Program-made: the position numbers and the translations under genes | In this document: piece by piece, positions 1-5,850 of the stretch | How positions within the stretch are numbered: position 1 is the first letter of the stretch | Layout of the letters: each line of letters starts with the position of its first letter | NCBI GenBank assembly: GCA_030653405.1 | Contig: JAURZO010000118.1 | Location: 1 to 6,534 of the forward strand | DNA: 6,534 nt | DNA from: Zwartia sp. | GTDB taxonomy: Bacteria > Pseudomonadota > Gammaproteobacteria > Burkholderiales > Burkholderiaceae_B | Reading direction: 5' to 3' | Notes under the pieces: generated by a model | The model's input: the letters and a program-made list of their open reading frames with translations, nothing else | Databases searched by the model: none | What the model was told of the DNA's origin: nothing

Positions 1-1
1 G

Positions 2-100
2 TTGGTGCACTTAAATGAAAACGCCTTTCTGCATCAAAAGCTGGACAACCTTCAGATGGATCTGCAACACATTAAAGAACAGCTAGCGAAAACGCGTTAG
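2..100 (+). CDS. C-terminal end of an unidentified protein (5' end outside window)
   Basis: An open frame enters from the left edge and ends at a TAG at 98-100, giving 32 residues that finish in KEQLAKTR. The tail is rich in Leu, Gln, Lys, Asp and Glu with a heptad-like hydrophobic spacing (Leu-Asp-Asn-Leu-Gln-Met-Asp-Leu), which suggests an amphipathic helix or short coiled coil. The family cannot be recognised from so little. A strong hairpin follows 19 bases after the stop, and the next gene converges from the other strand, which fits a true gene end here. It remains possible that the frame is open by chance, since it is only 99 bases. Confidence 0.45.
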   Translation: MVHLNENAFLHQKLDNLQMDLQHIKEQLAKTR

Positions 101-119
101 AGCGCTGCGTGCGTAAGCA

Positions 120-144
120 GCGTGAGTGCGCAACGTACTCACGC
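120..144. terminator. Stable hairpin between convergent gene ends, possible bidirectional terminator
   Basis: The bases at 120-130 pair with 134-144: an 11-bp stem with one G-T pair and a three-base CAA loop. Flanking bases can add outer pairs (AGCGC at 101-105 with GCGCT at 146-150). It lies between the + strand stop at 100 and the minus-strand stop at 173, where a shared terminator is expected. No run of T follows on either strand, so it does not match a classical intrinsic terminator. It may instead block 3' exonucleases or act with Rho. Confidence 0.35.
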
Positions 145-172
145 CGCGCTGGTCCACAGCGTTCTTAAACCT

Positions 173-1090
173 TTAGTTCCGCCATGAGCCGACACGCCCC
201 AACCTCGGGTCAAACTTTGAACGGCGCGGCAGAACATGCAGTCTGATGCCCGATGCGCCTGCTGTCGCATCGTCATCGTTGACGACATACGCGCGGCGGG
301 CATCGTAGATTTTGACATGGCCATTACCCATCACTTCCCAGCGACCATCCGGTCGGACAATCAAAGCAGTCTCCTCGTCAATCCCGACGCCAAGCAAATG
401 AGGGTGATCTAGCACGGCACTGACCAGACGGTTATCTCGAGAGCGGCGGCTAAAGTGCTGATCGATGATCGCGCCAGGCAATAATCCAAAACCCAAGGCG
501 ACCTCGGTACTGCGTGGTGCGACGGCGTTTGGATCGTCATTGATGCGACCGGTGCTCGTGCGGCGCTCACCCGTCAGCATGGTCGCCGTCATCACTGCAG
601 CACCCGCTGAGGTCCCACCCACCACAGCGCCGAGCTCATAACGCCGCTCGATCGTCCACAATGCTCGAGTACCCAGCAAGGAACTCGCAAGCAGATTCTG
701 ATCACCACCTAAGAACCAGTAGCCCGTAAATCCCCCGAGCACGGTATCCAACTCCCTGGACTGTGCTTGTTCGCGATCAATATTCATAATGACCGACTCC
801 GCGCCAAGCATTCGAAACTCAGACAGCACCTCCTCGGCCTCCTCATCGTACTCAGTGGTTGCCATCGGAAAAATAGCGATTCTGGCGCGACCTGGTCCAC
901 CCGCGAGTTCGATAAAGTGCTTTTGAACGGCATAAGGCGTATCACCTCCACCCACAATAATGAGCGAACCACGCTTATTCTGATCAACGTACACCTCAGC
1001 CTGCGCGGACAGCCCGACAAATAATGTCGTAATACCTATACATAACTTGAGCACTAGACCCTTTAACAGACGCTTTCCAACCATTTTCAT
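173..1090 (-). CDS. Exported S51-family peptidase, cyanophycinase-like
   Basis: The protein has 305 residues from the ATG at 1090. A signal peptide is clear: basic MKMVGKRLLKG, a hydrophobic stretch to about residue 28, and a signal peptidase I site at AQA-E (29-32). The mature part has the S51/cyanophycinase fold signatures: VGGGD (46-50), FLGGDQ (126-131), the nucleophile elbow GTSAG with Ser161, DQHFSRRSR (210-218) with a probable catalytic His212, and GIDEETAL (236-243). Cyanophycinases cut multi-L-arginyl-poly-L-aspartate into beta-Asp-Arg dipeptides; related S51 enzymes are Asp-specific exopeptidases. Export suggests action on external or periplasmic substrate, as in secreted CphE-type enzymes. 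The frame is open 30 codons further upstream, but that part lies inside the LysR gene and precedes the signal peptide, so 1090 is preferred; a second ATG at 1084 is also possible. The start overlaps the LysR stop as ATGA. Family is confident; the substrate is not. Confidence 0.88.
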   Translation of the reverse strand: MKMVGKRLLKGLVLKLCIGITTLFVGLSAQAEVYVDQNKRGSLIIVGGGDTPYAVQKHFIELAGGPGRARIAIFPMATTEYDEEAEEVLSEFRMLGAESVIMNIDREQAQSRELDTVLGGFTGYWFLGGDQNLLASSLLGTRALWTIERRYELGAVVGGTSAGAAVMTATMLTGERRTSTGRINDDPNAVAPRSTEVALGFGLLPGAIIDQHFSRRSRDNRLVSAVLDHPHLLGVGIDEETALIVRPDGRWEVMGNGHVKIYDARRAYVVNDDDATAGASGIRLHVLPRRSKFDPRLGRVGSWRN

Positions 1091-1983
1091 GTGCGTTGCT
1101 TCACTTCTTTCAAAATATGCGCTTTGAATGCAGTCGCAATCGGCGACAACCTCTTGCTGGATGGATGGACGATATGCCAACTCGACACGATTGGAAAGCC
1201 GAGAACATCCACCACCACCACACCGTATTCTTTTTGCTGACCATGCAAAGAATGACGTGAAACCACACCAATCCCCAAATCTCCAGCGACGGCCTCTTTG
1301 ATCGCCTCGTTGCTACCAAGTTCCATCCGGATATCGGGGACGAATTTGTTTTTCTTGAAAAACTGATCAACACCCATTCGAGTCCCCGACCCTTTTTCAC
1401 GCAAGATAAATCTGCTTTTGGCCAGACTGCTCAATGCGTGCGACTTTTGTTTAGCAACCGGTGACTTGGCCGCCGCAATCAACACGAGCGGATTATCCAT
1501 AAAAACCTCGTCACTCAGATCCATGTCCGCGGGCGGCTGCGACATGATGTAAAGATCATCGAGGTTATCTCTCATACGCTGCATCACACCATCTCGATTG
1601 AGAATCTCCAGTGACACGTCGATCTCGGGATAGCGCTTGCAAAACGAACCAATCAAGCGAGGCATGAAGTATTTAGCCGTACTCACAACCGCCACTTTGA
1701 GCTTGCCTCGTGTCAGTCCTTTGGCGCCATCAACATTTTGCTCAAATGCGTCCCAGATCTGCACCATCTCGCGTGCCGATTGCGCAAGCTCCCGACCCAT
1801 ATCGGTCAGATACACCTTTTTGGCAATCACCTCATAAAGCGGCACACCAACCGTTTGCGCGACTTCTTTGAGTTGCATGGAGGCCGTCGGTTGTGTGACG
1901 TGCATCGCCTTGGCGGCTGCGCTGACGCTACCCGTCTCTGCGAGCGCGAGAAAAAGTTTGAGTTGACGAAACGTCACATGCAT
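1087..1983 (-). CDS. LysR-family transcriptional regulator, CbbR-like
   Basis: The 298-residue length is typical of LysR regulators. The N-terminal winged helix-turn-helix covers about residues 3-62 (FRQLKLFLALAETGSVSAAA, then TQPTASMQLKEV). A linker helix follows, and a periplasmic-binding-like effector domain starts near residue 93. The stretch AKYFMPRLIGSFCKRYPEID (103-122) followed by NLDDLYIMSQPP (140-151) resembles the CbbR/RbcR/CmpR branch, which controls CO2 fixation or inorganic carbon uptake. The gene is divergent from the SbtA-like bicarbonate transporter and overlaps the downstream peptidase by four bases, so it probably controls both the transporter and its own operon. No Shine-Dalgarno sequence is visible ahead of the ATG; bases 1984-2003 are almost all A and T. 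The effector is unknown: an inorganic carbon-related metabolite is an inference from subfamily and neighbour. Confidence 0.92.
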   Translation of the reverse strand: MHVTFRQLKLFLALAETGSVSAAAKAMHVTQPTASMQLKEVAQTVGVPLYEVIAKKVYLTDMGRELAQSAREMVQIWDAFEQNVDGAKGLTRGKLKVAVVSTAKYFMPRLIGSFCKRYPEIDVSLEILNRDGVMQRMRDNLDDLYIMSQPPADMDLSDEVFMDNPLVLIAAAKSPVAKQKSHALSSLAKSRFILREKGSGTRMGVDQFFKKNKFVPDIRMELGSNEAIKEAVAGDLGIGVVSRHSLHGQQKEYGVVVVDVLGFPIVSSWHIVHPSSKRLSPIATAFKAHILKEVKQRT

Positions 1984-1997
1984 AGATATTTATCTAT
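1982..1997. promoter_or_regulatory. Candidate LysR operator (perfect dyad) in the divergent intergenic region
   Basis: ATAGATA-TT-TATCTAT is a perfect 7-bp inverted repeat. It overlaps the A and T of the LysR start codon. If the promoter at 2020-2048 is right, its centre is near -65 for the sbtA-like gene, the usual position of a LysR recognition site. A second small dyad, TTCA-T-TGAA at 2003-2011, is near -48, where the LysR activation site often lies. The dyad is symmetric over 14 paired bases rather than exactly T-N11-A, so binding is inferred from position and symmetry, not from a consensus match. Confidence 0.5.
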
Positions 1998-2019
1998 ATA
2001 TATTCATTGAAATATCGAT

Positions 2020-2048
2020 TTTACAGGCAAATGGTAGTTCGTTAAGAT
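2020..2048 (+). promoter_or_regulatory. Sigma70-type promoter for the sbtA-like gene
   Basis: TTTACA at 2020-2025 matches five of six -35 consensus bases. TAAGAT at 2043-2048 matches four of six -10 bases, with the ideal 17-base spacer between them. The inferred start is near 2055, giving a leader of about 88 bases to the ATG at 2143. The AT-rich block upstream (1982-2016) could serve as an UP element and as the LysR binding region. Confidence 0.5.
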
Positions 2049-2085
2049 CTTGACCTAGCCTTCGCATCGCAGCACGGTTGTGAAT

Positions 2086-2109
2086 CAAGCACTCTGCTTG
2101 CGCAAAGCA
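2086..2109 (+). other. Two mutually exclusive small hairpins in the sbtA-like leader
   Basis: CAAGCA (2086-2091) pairs perfectly with TGCTTG (2095-2100) around a CTC loop. The same TGCTT (2095-2099) can instead pair with AAGCA (2105-2109) around a five-base loop. The two stems cannot coexist. They fall in the predicted untranslated leader, 34 or more bases ahead of the chosen start. Stems this small can arise by chance, so a regulatory role is only a possibility. Confidence 0.2.
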
Positions 2110-2142
2110 TTCGTACCCCGACTCTCTTCTTGCCCACACTTT

Positions 2143-3090
2143 ATGCAAATTCTTCTTGATCCAGCCATTCTGTTTTTTATCTTTGGTGTTCTGGCTGGTG
2201 CAGTCAAATCCAATTTAGAAATTCCCAATGCGATTTCCCGATTTTTGTCCCTTTATCTGTTGATGGCCCTAGGTCTCAAAGGCGGCTTTGCGCTGTCTGA
2301 ATCAGGCTTCACCCATGAAGTGGGCGCAAGCCTCGGCGCGGCCATTCTGTTGGCAATCATCGTGCCCTTGATGGGTTATTTCTTGCTCAAACGATTCGTA
2401 TCTGGCTTTGATGCGATCGCGATCTCAGCCACTTATGGTTCGGTGAGTGCCGTCACGTTTGTCACAGCAGTTCAGTTTCTCGAAAATCAAAATATCGCCT
2501 ATGGCGGTCACATGGCGGCTGCCATGGCGCTGATGGAGTCTCCTGCGATTATTCTTGCCGTGATCTTAGCCAATCGTTTGCGGCAACAACAATCCGTACC
2601 GATCGGGAAAATTTTGCACGAATCATTTACCGATGGCGCGCAGCTGTTACTGCTCGGCGCCATGGTGGTCGGCATGCTGACTGGGGATGCGGGTCAGGCC
2701 GCCATGCAACCATTCTCCGGCGACTTATTTAAAGGCATGCTTGCTTTCTTTCTGCTTGATATGGGCTTGATGAGTGCCCGTAATATCTCGCAGATCAAAG
2801 GACGATCTCCCTGGCTCATCGCCTATGCCGTCGCGGGACCACTCGTTCATGCATCGATTGCGTTGGGCCTTGCCTATCTGCTTAACCTGTCTGCAGGAGA
2901 CGGTGCGCTCCTGATGGTACTCGCGGCGAGTGCGTCTTATATCGCAGTGCCTGCTGTGTTGCGCTACGCGATTCCTGAGGCGAGCCCCTCTCTATACTTT
3001 GGTCTGTCGTTAGGCGTGACGTTCCCCTTTAACCTGATCATCGGCATCCCGACTTATGCCGCACTCGCGCAAAGCGTGCTAAGCAGTTGA
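2143..3090 (+). CDS. SbtA-like sodium-dependent bicarbonate transport permease
   Basis: The 315-residue protein is almost entirely hydrophobic, with about ten membrane segments in two similar halves. Family features are LGLKGGFAL (43-51), YGSVSAVTFVTAV (98-110), MESPAIILAVILAN (131-144) in the first half, and AASASYIAVPAVLRYAIPEA (261-280) then LGVTFPFNLIIGIP (290-303) in the second. These align by eye with cyanobacterial SbtA, which imports bicarbonate with Na+ across the inner membrane. The central cytoplasmic loop (about 145-160) is short; cyanobacterial SbtA is near 370 residues with a much longer loop here. No SbtB partner gene is in the window. The frame is open from a GTG at 2080, but the extra 21 residues are polar and unlike the family N-terminus, and MQILLDPAILFF is a normal family start. 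Neither start has a good Shine-Dalgarno sequence. Substrate is inferred from the family. Confidence 0.85.
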   Translation: MQILLDPAILFFIFGVLAGAVKSNLEIPNAISRFLSLYLLMALGLKGGFALSESGFTHEVGASLGAAILLAIIVPLMGYFLLKRFVSGFDAIAISATYGSVSAVTFVTAVQFLENQNIAYGGHMAAAMALMESPAIILAVILANRLRQQQSVPIGKILHESFTDGAQLLLLGAMVVGMLTGDAGQAAMQPFSGDLFKGMLAFFLLDMGLMSARNISQIKGRSPWLIAYAVAGPLVHASIALGLAYLLNLSAGDGALLMVLAASASYIAVPAVLRYAIPEASPSLYFGLSLGVTFPFNLIIGIPTYAALAQSVLSS

Positions 3091-3094
3091 CCTG

Positions 3095-3153
3095 TTAAGA
3101 TTCCTTTGCATATTGGAGGGCGTTCGCCCTTCGCAGTGCCTCAGGAATCTTAA
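3095..3153 (+). promoter_or_regulatory. Candidate RNA element masking the ribosome binding site of the cation exporter gene
   Basis: TTAAGATTCCT (3095-3105) and AGGAATCTTAA (3143-3153) form a perfect 11-bp stem. Inside it a second stem pairs 3115-3121 with 3126-3132 (GGAGGGC with GCCCTTC, one G-T pair) around a GTTC loop. The right outer arm contains the likely Shine-Dalgarno AGGAA (3143-3147), five bases before the ATG, and ends on the A of that ATG. When folded, the start site would be hidden. The left arm begins five bases after the sbtA-like stop, so a ribosome ending there would disrupt the stem. No run of T follows, so a terminator is less likely. It is not a recognisable yybP-ykoY manganese riboswitch. 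Confidence 0.55.
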
Positions 3154-3731
3154 TGGAAGCCCTCTTAGTCTCAACAGGCGTCGTCGCACTTGCCGAAATC
3201 GGCGACAAAACTCAACTGCTCGCCTTCATTCTCGCTGCGCGTTTTAAAAAACCGGTGCCGATCATTCTCGGCATCCTGATCGCAACCATCGTCAATCATG
3301 GTTTAGCGGGTGCGCTCGGGGCGTGGATCACGACCGCCGTCACTCCTGAAATTCTGCGCTGGGCGCTAGGCTTATCTTTTATCGGCATGGCGATCTGGAC
3401 CATGATCCCCGACAAAATCGAAGAAGAGGAAACCAAGGTCGCCAAAAAATTTGGCGTATTTGGCGCAACCTTGATCACATTTTTTCTTGCAGAAATGGGT
3501 GACAAAACCCAGATTGCAACCGTCGCCATGGCTGTGCACTATGCCGCCCCGGTCATGGTGGTGATCGGCACCACACTCGGGATGTTGATCGCGGATGTGC
3601 CAGCCGTGTTTGTAGGCGACAAGCTCGCCACCAAAATTCCAATGAAGCTTGTGCACACCATTGCTGCCGCTATTTTTGCGATTTTAGGCATTGCGACACT
3701 GTTTGGCGCCGGCTCGGGGTTGGGGTTTTAG
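3153..3731 (+). CDS. GDT1/UPF0016 (TMEM165) family divalent cation exporter, probably Mn2+
   Basis: The 192-residue membrane protein has about six transmembrane segments in two three-helix repeats. Each repeat carries the family signature E-x-G-D-K-T: EIGDKTQ at 15-21 and EMGDKTQ at 114-120. A charged cytoplasmic linker (DKIEEEETKVAKK, 87-99) separates the halves. Length and motifs are those of bacterial members; characterised relatives include the Mn2+ exporter MneA of Vibrio cholerae and the cyanobacterial Mnx, while eukaryotic Gdt1/TMEM165 exchanges Ca2+ or Mn2+ for protons. The ATG at 3153 has AGGAA five bases upstream, inside the inverted repeat at 3095-3153. The gene is 62 bases after the sbtA-like stop and probably shares its transcript. 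A poor alternative promoter (TTGACC at 3087-3092, TATTGG at 3111-3116) overlaps the preceding stop. Family is sure; Mn2+ rather than Ca2+ is an inference. Confidence 0.92.
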   Translation: MEALLVSTGVVALAEIGDKTQLLAFILAARFKKPVPIILGILIATIVNHGLAGALGAWITTAVTPEILRWALGLSFIGMAIWTMIPDKIEEEETKVAKKFGVFGATLITFFLAEMGDKTQIATVAMAVHYAAPVMVVIGTTLGMLIADVPAVFVGDKLATKIPMKLVHTIAAAIFAILGIATLFGAGSGLGF

Positions 3732-3733
3732 CG

Positions 3734-3749
3734 TAATACCGGGGTATTG
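3734..3749. terminator. Weak hairpin between convergent exporter and Bug genes
   Basis: AATACC (3735-3740) is the exact reverse complement of GGTATT (3743-3748), with room for a G-T closing pair. The loop is only two bases if all pairs form, or four with one pair opened. It lies in the 29-base gap between the two converging stops. No T run follows on either strand, so terminator function is doubtful. Confidence 0.2.
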
Positions 3750-3760
3750 GCTTGCCATCG

Positions 3761-4735
3761 TTATTGTGGCTTTAACTTGGCCTCGCTGACGATCTTGCTC
3801 CACTTTGAGACCTCATCGGCCACGAGCTTACGCCATGCCTCGGGCGTATTGGATCCCGTGACATCATCAAAACCTGCATCAGCCAATTGCTTTTTAAATT
3901 CAGGTGTTTTCAGGATTTTGACAATCTCGGCATTCAGCTTGTCGATAATCGGTTTTGGTGTCCCTTTAGGTGCATAAATGCCACTCCACTGAATCGTCTC
4001 AAAGCCTGGCACACCAGCCTCAGCGATCGTCGGAAACTCTGGCAATGACGGCGAACGAACCGAATCACCTATCCCCAACACTCTGAGTTTGCCTGCCCGC
4101 ACATGTGGCAATGGCGCAGCCGCTCCACTCATGGCGAGTTGCACTTGGCCACCGAGCAAATCAGTCAGCATCGGCCCAGATCCGCGATAAGGAATGTGCA
4201 CCACATCAATCCCCGTCGACATTTTGAGCAACTCCATCGGCAAAGTATTGGCATTGGAGCTCGAGCCGTAGCTCAACTTGCCTGGGTTTGCCTTTGCATA
4301 GGCGATCAAGTCCTTGATCGAATGAATAGGCAAGCCTGCGTTGACAACCAGTAAAACCTGTTGAATCGCTGTCTGTGCGACAGGCTCCAGATCTCTTGAG
4401 GAGAGATAAGGTAATTTTTTACCGAACGCCACGTTAAAAGCCTGGCTCGTTCCATCAATCAACAGTGTGTATCCGTCGGGAGGCGACTTCACCACAATAT
4501 CCGTTCCGATGACACCATCAGCACCGGGCTTATTATCGATCAGTACCGCTACTCCGAGTGCTTTTGACAAGTCGCGACCCAACATACGTGCGAGGATGTC
4601 AGTACCACCACCGGGGGTATAGGGGACAACGAGCTTAATAGGTTTGTTTGGATACGGATCAGCCTGAACGTTCAGACCTAACAAACCCAACACAGCCAGC
4701 GAAACACTCAACACGCGACGGCAAATATTATTCAC
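3761..4735 (-). CDS. Bug-family (TTT) periplasmic solute-binding protein
   Basis: The 324-residue protein has a signal peptide (basic CRRV at 5-8, hydrophobic 9-21, cleavage at VQA-D, 23-26). The mature chain starts in the usual Bug way, YPNKPIKLVVPYTPGGGTDILAR (about 28-50), followed by NKPGADGVIGTD (68-79) and SPPDGYTLL (84-92). Bug proteins bind small carboxylates or amino acids in the periplasm and pass them to tripartite tricarboxylate transporters (TctA/TctB). No such membrane genes are in the window, so this is an orphan binding protein here, which is common in Burkholderiales. The start is GTG with AAGGGG five bases upstream. It lies 35 bases after the preceding Bug gene in the same direction and is the last gene of the operon. 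The ligand cannot be read from sequence. Confidence 0.92.
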   Translation of the reverse strand: MNNICRRVLSVSLAVLGLLGLNVQADPYPNKPIKLVVPYTPGGGTDILARMLGRDLSKALGVAVLIDNKPGADGVIGTDIVVKSPPDGYTLLIDGTSQAFNVAFGKKLPYLSSRDLEPVAQTAIQQVLLVVNAGLPIHSIKDLIAYAKANPGKLSYGSSSNANTLPMELLKMSTGIDVVHIPYRGSGPMLTDLLGGQVQLAMSGAAAPLPHVRAGKLRVLGIGDSVRSPSLPEFPTIAEAGVPGFETIQWSGIYAPKGTPKPIIDKLNAEIVKILKTPEFKKQLADAGFDDVTGSNTPEAWRKLVADEVSKWSKIVSEAKLKPQ

Positions 4736-4740
4736 GATGT

Positions 4741-4746
4741 CCCCTT
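4741..4746 (-). promoter_or_regulatory. Ribosome binding site fixing the GTG start of the second Bug gene
   Basis: On the minus strand AAGGGG stands five bases before the GTG at 4735. This supports the non-ATG start, which also gives a complete signal peptide. Confidence 0.65.
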
Positions 4747-4770
4747 AATGCGAATGAATCAATGGATGTC

Positions 4771-5793
4771 TTAATTAGCCGTGACTCCAGCGCCCTTGGC
4801 GACCTTGCCCCATTTGTCCGTTTCACTTTGCATAAACGCGTTGGCCTCTTTGACTGATGGCTGAGTCATTGGCGCGATCCCGACATCGATCAGCTTTTTC
4901 TTGATATCTGGACTGTTGGCAGCTTCGACGACCGCCGCATGCAACCTTTCAACAATAGGCGCAGGCGTCTTAACAGGCGCCATCAAGGCAAACCAGTTAA
5001 AAGCCAATACGCCAGGCAATCCCACCTCCTTGGTGGTTGGAAGCTCAGGCGTCAATTCGGCACGCTTGACGTCCGCGACCGCCAGGCCACGGAGTCGGCC
5101 ATCCTTGATCATAGGGATGAGGACAGGGAGATCCATAATGATGCCGTTGACATGCCCACCCGCGGTATCGATCACGGCAGGGGTGGCACCCTTATAAGGC
5201 ACATGCACAAAGCGTCCACCTGACTCGTTCTTGAGCAACTCGATTGCCAGATGTGGGAGTCCGCCGCCACCCGCCGAGGCCATGGTGACATCTTGCTTCT
5301 TGGAAAGCGCCACCAACTCCGCCATATTCTTTGCCGGCACGGACGGGTGCACAGCAATCCCCTCAGGCGTCGAGGCGACAGTATTGACCGTCACCAAGTC
5401 TTTAAGAGGGGTATAGGGTAGATTTTTATAGGTGTGAGGACTGATGGCAAGCGGACTCGCACTGCCGAGCGTCAAGGTATAGCCATCAGGCTTTGAACGG
5501 ACAACGTAATCTGTACCGACTGTCGCGTTGGCACCTGCGCGATTTTCGACGATCACGGGCACACCCAAAATCGAGGAAAGCTTGGGTGCGATCACCCTTG
5601 CCACGATGTCATTAGACCCGCCCGGCGGGAATCCAACAACGATCGTGATGGGCTGCGAAGGAAACTTGCCCTGGGCAAATGCAGGCGATGGCGTGCCGAA
5701 CAGACACGCCGAGACAACGGCCAAACCAAATCCATAAAGACCTGCTTTCAAGACGGGCCGTCTGTAATGATTCATGCGTAATGGGTTAGTCAT
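4771..5793 (-). CDS. Bug-family (TTT) periplasmic solute-binding protein with Tat-like signal
   Basis: From the ATG at 5793 the protein has 340 residues. The N-terminus has a twin-arginine-like motif YRRPVLK (10-16), a hydrophobic stretch, and a probable cleavage at AFA-Q (38-41). The mature part shows the Bug signatures: FPSQPITIVVGFPPGGSNDI (44-63), ENRAGANATVGTDYVV (83-98) and SKPDGYTL (100-107). It binds a periplasmic solute, probably a carboxylate, of unknown identity. It is clearly divergent from the next Bug gene, so the pair is unlikely to be a recent duplication and may have different ligands. The frame extends to an ATG at 5823, but AAAGGAA six bases ahead of 5793 decides the start. 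The gene lies 57 bases after the MmgE/PrpD gene in the same direction. A Cys at residue 30 (VSAC) looks lipobox-like, but the AFA site is more typical of the family. Confidence 0.92.
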   Translation of the reverse strand: MTNPLRMNHYRRPVLKAGLYGFGLAVVSACLFGTPSPAFAQGKFPSQPITIVVGFPPGGSNDIVARVIAPKLSSILGVPVIVENRAGANATVGTDYVVRSKPDGYTLTLGSASPLAISPHTYKNLPYTPLKDLVTVNTVASTPEGIAVHPSVPAKNMAELVALSKKQDVTMASAGGGGLPHLAIELLKNESGGRFVHVPYKGATPAVIDTAGGHVNGIIMDLPVLIPMIKDGRLRGLAVADVKRAELTPELPTTKEVGLPGVLAFNWFALMAPVKTPAPIVERLHAAVVEAANSPDIKKKLIDVGIAPMTQPSVKEANAFMQSETDKWGKVAKGAGVTAN

Positions 5794-5799
5794 TTGATG

Positions 5800-5806
5800 T
5801 TCCTTT
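5800..5806 (-). promoter_or_regulatory. Ribosome binding site fixing the start of the first Bug gene
   Basis: On the minus strand AAAGGAA lies six bases before the ATG at 5793. It falls inside the upstream extension that begins at 5823, so it argues for 5793 as the true start. Confidence 0.75.
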
Positions 5807-5850
5807 TTAATTAGAATGAACATACATAAAATGCCGTTGTCACCATGACA

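Noticed and set aside
767..1024. Plus-strand 85-codon frame antisense to the peptidase, with a short hydrophobic stretch and a Cys
   Set aside because: It resembles a small lipoprotein superficially (VLSGC), but it mirrors the conserved peptidase frame and has no supporting ribosome binding site that I can see.
1091..1180. N-terminal extension of the S51 peptidase to an ATG at 1180
   Set aside because: It lies wholly inside the LysR gene and would put 30 polar residues before a well-formed signal peptide. The ATGA overlap start is better.
1738..2010. Plus-strand 90-codon frame across the LysR start
   Set aside because: It is antisense to the conserved helix-turn-helix region and its protein shows no family features.
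2080..2142. GTG start giving the transporter a 21-residue extension
   Set aside because: The extension is polar, has no ribosome binding site, and is unlike the usual family N-terminus, which begins close to MQILLDPA.
3091..3152. yybP-ykoY manganese riboswitch ahead of the UPF0016 gene
   Set aside because: The gene family makes it likely on prior knowledge, but the gap is only 62 bases and I cannot find the conserved loop sequences of that class. Kept only as a generic candidate RNA element.
3372..3656. Minus-strand 94-codon His- and Asp-rich frame opposite the exporter gene
   Set aside because: The His, Gly and Asp richness is what the complement of repeated membrane-protein codons gives; the plus-strand frame carries both E-x-G-D-K-T motifs.
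5694..5720. Lipoprotein signal (VSAC) in the first Bug protein
   Set aside because: The AFA-Q signal peptidase I site ten residues later is the usual family cleavage site, and the region before the Cys is a weak lipobox.
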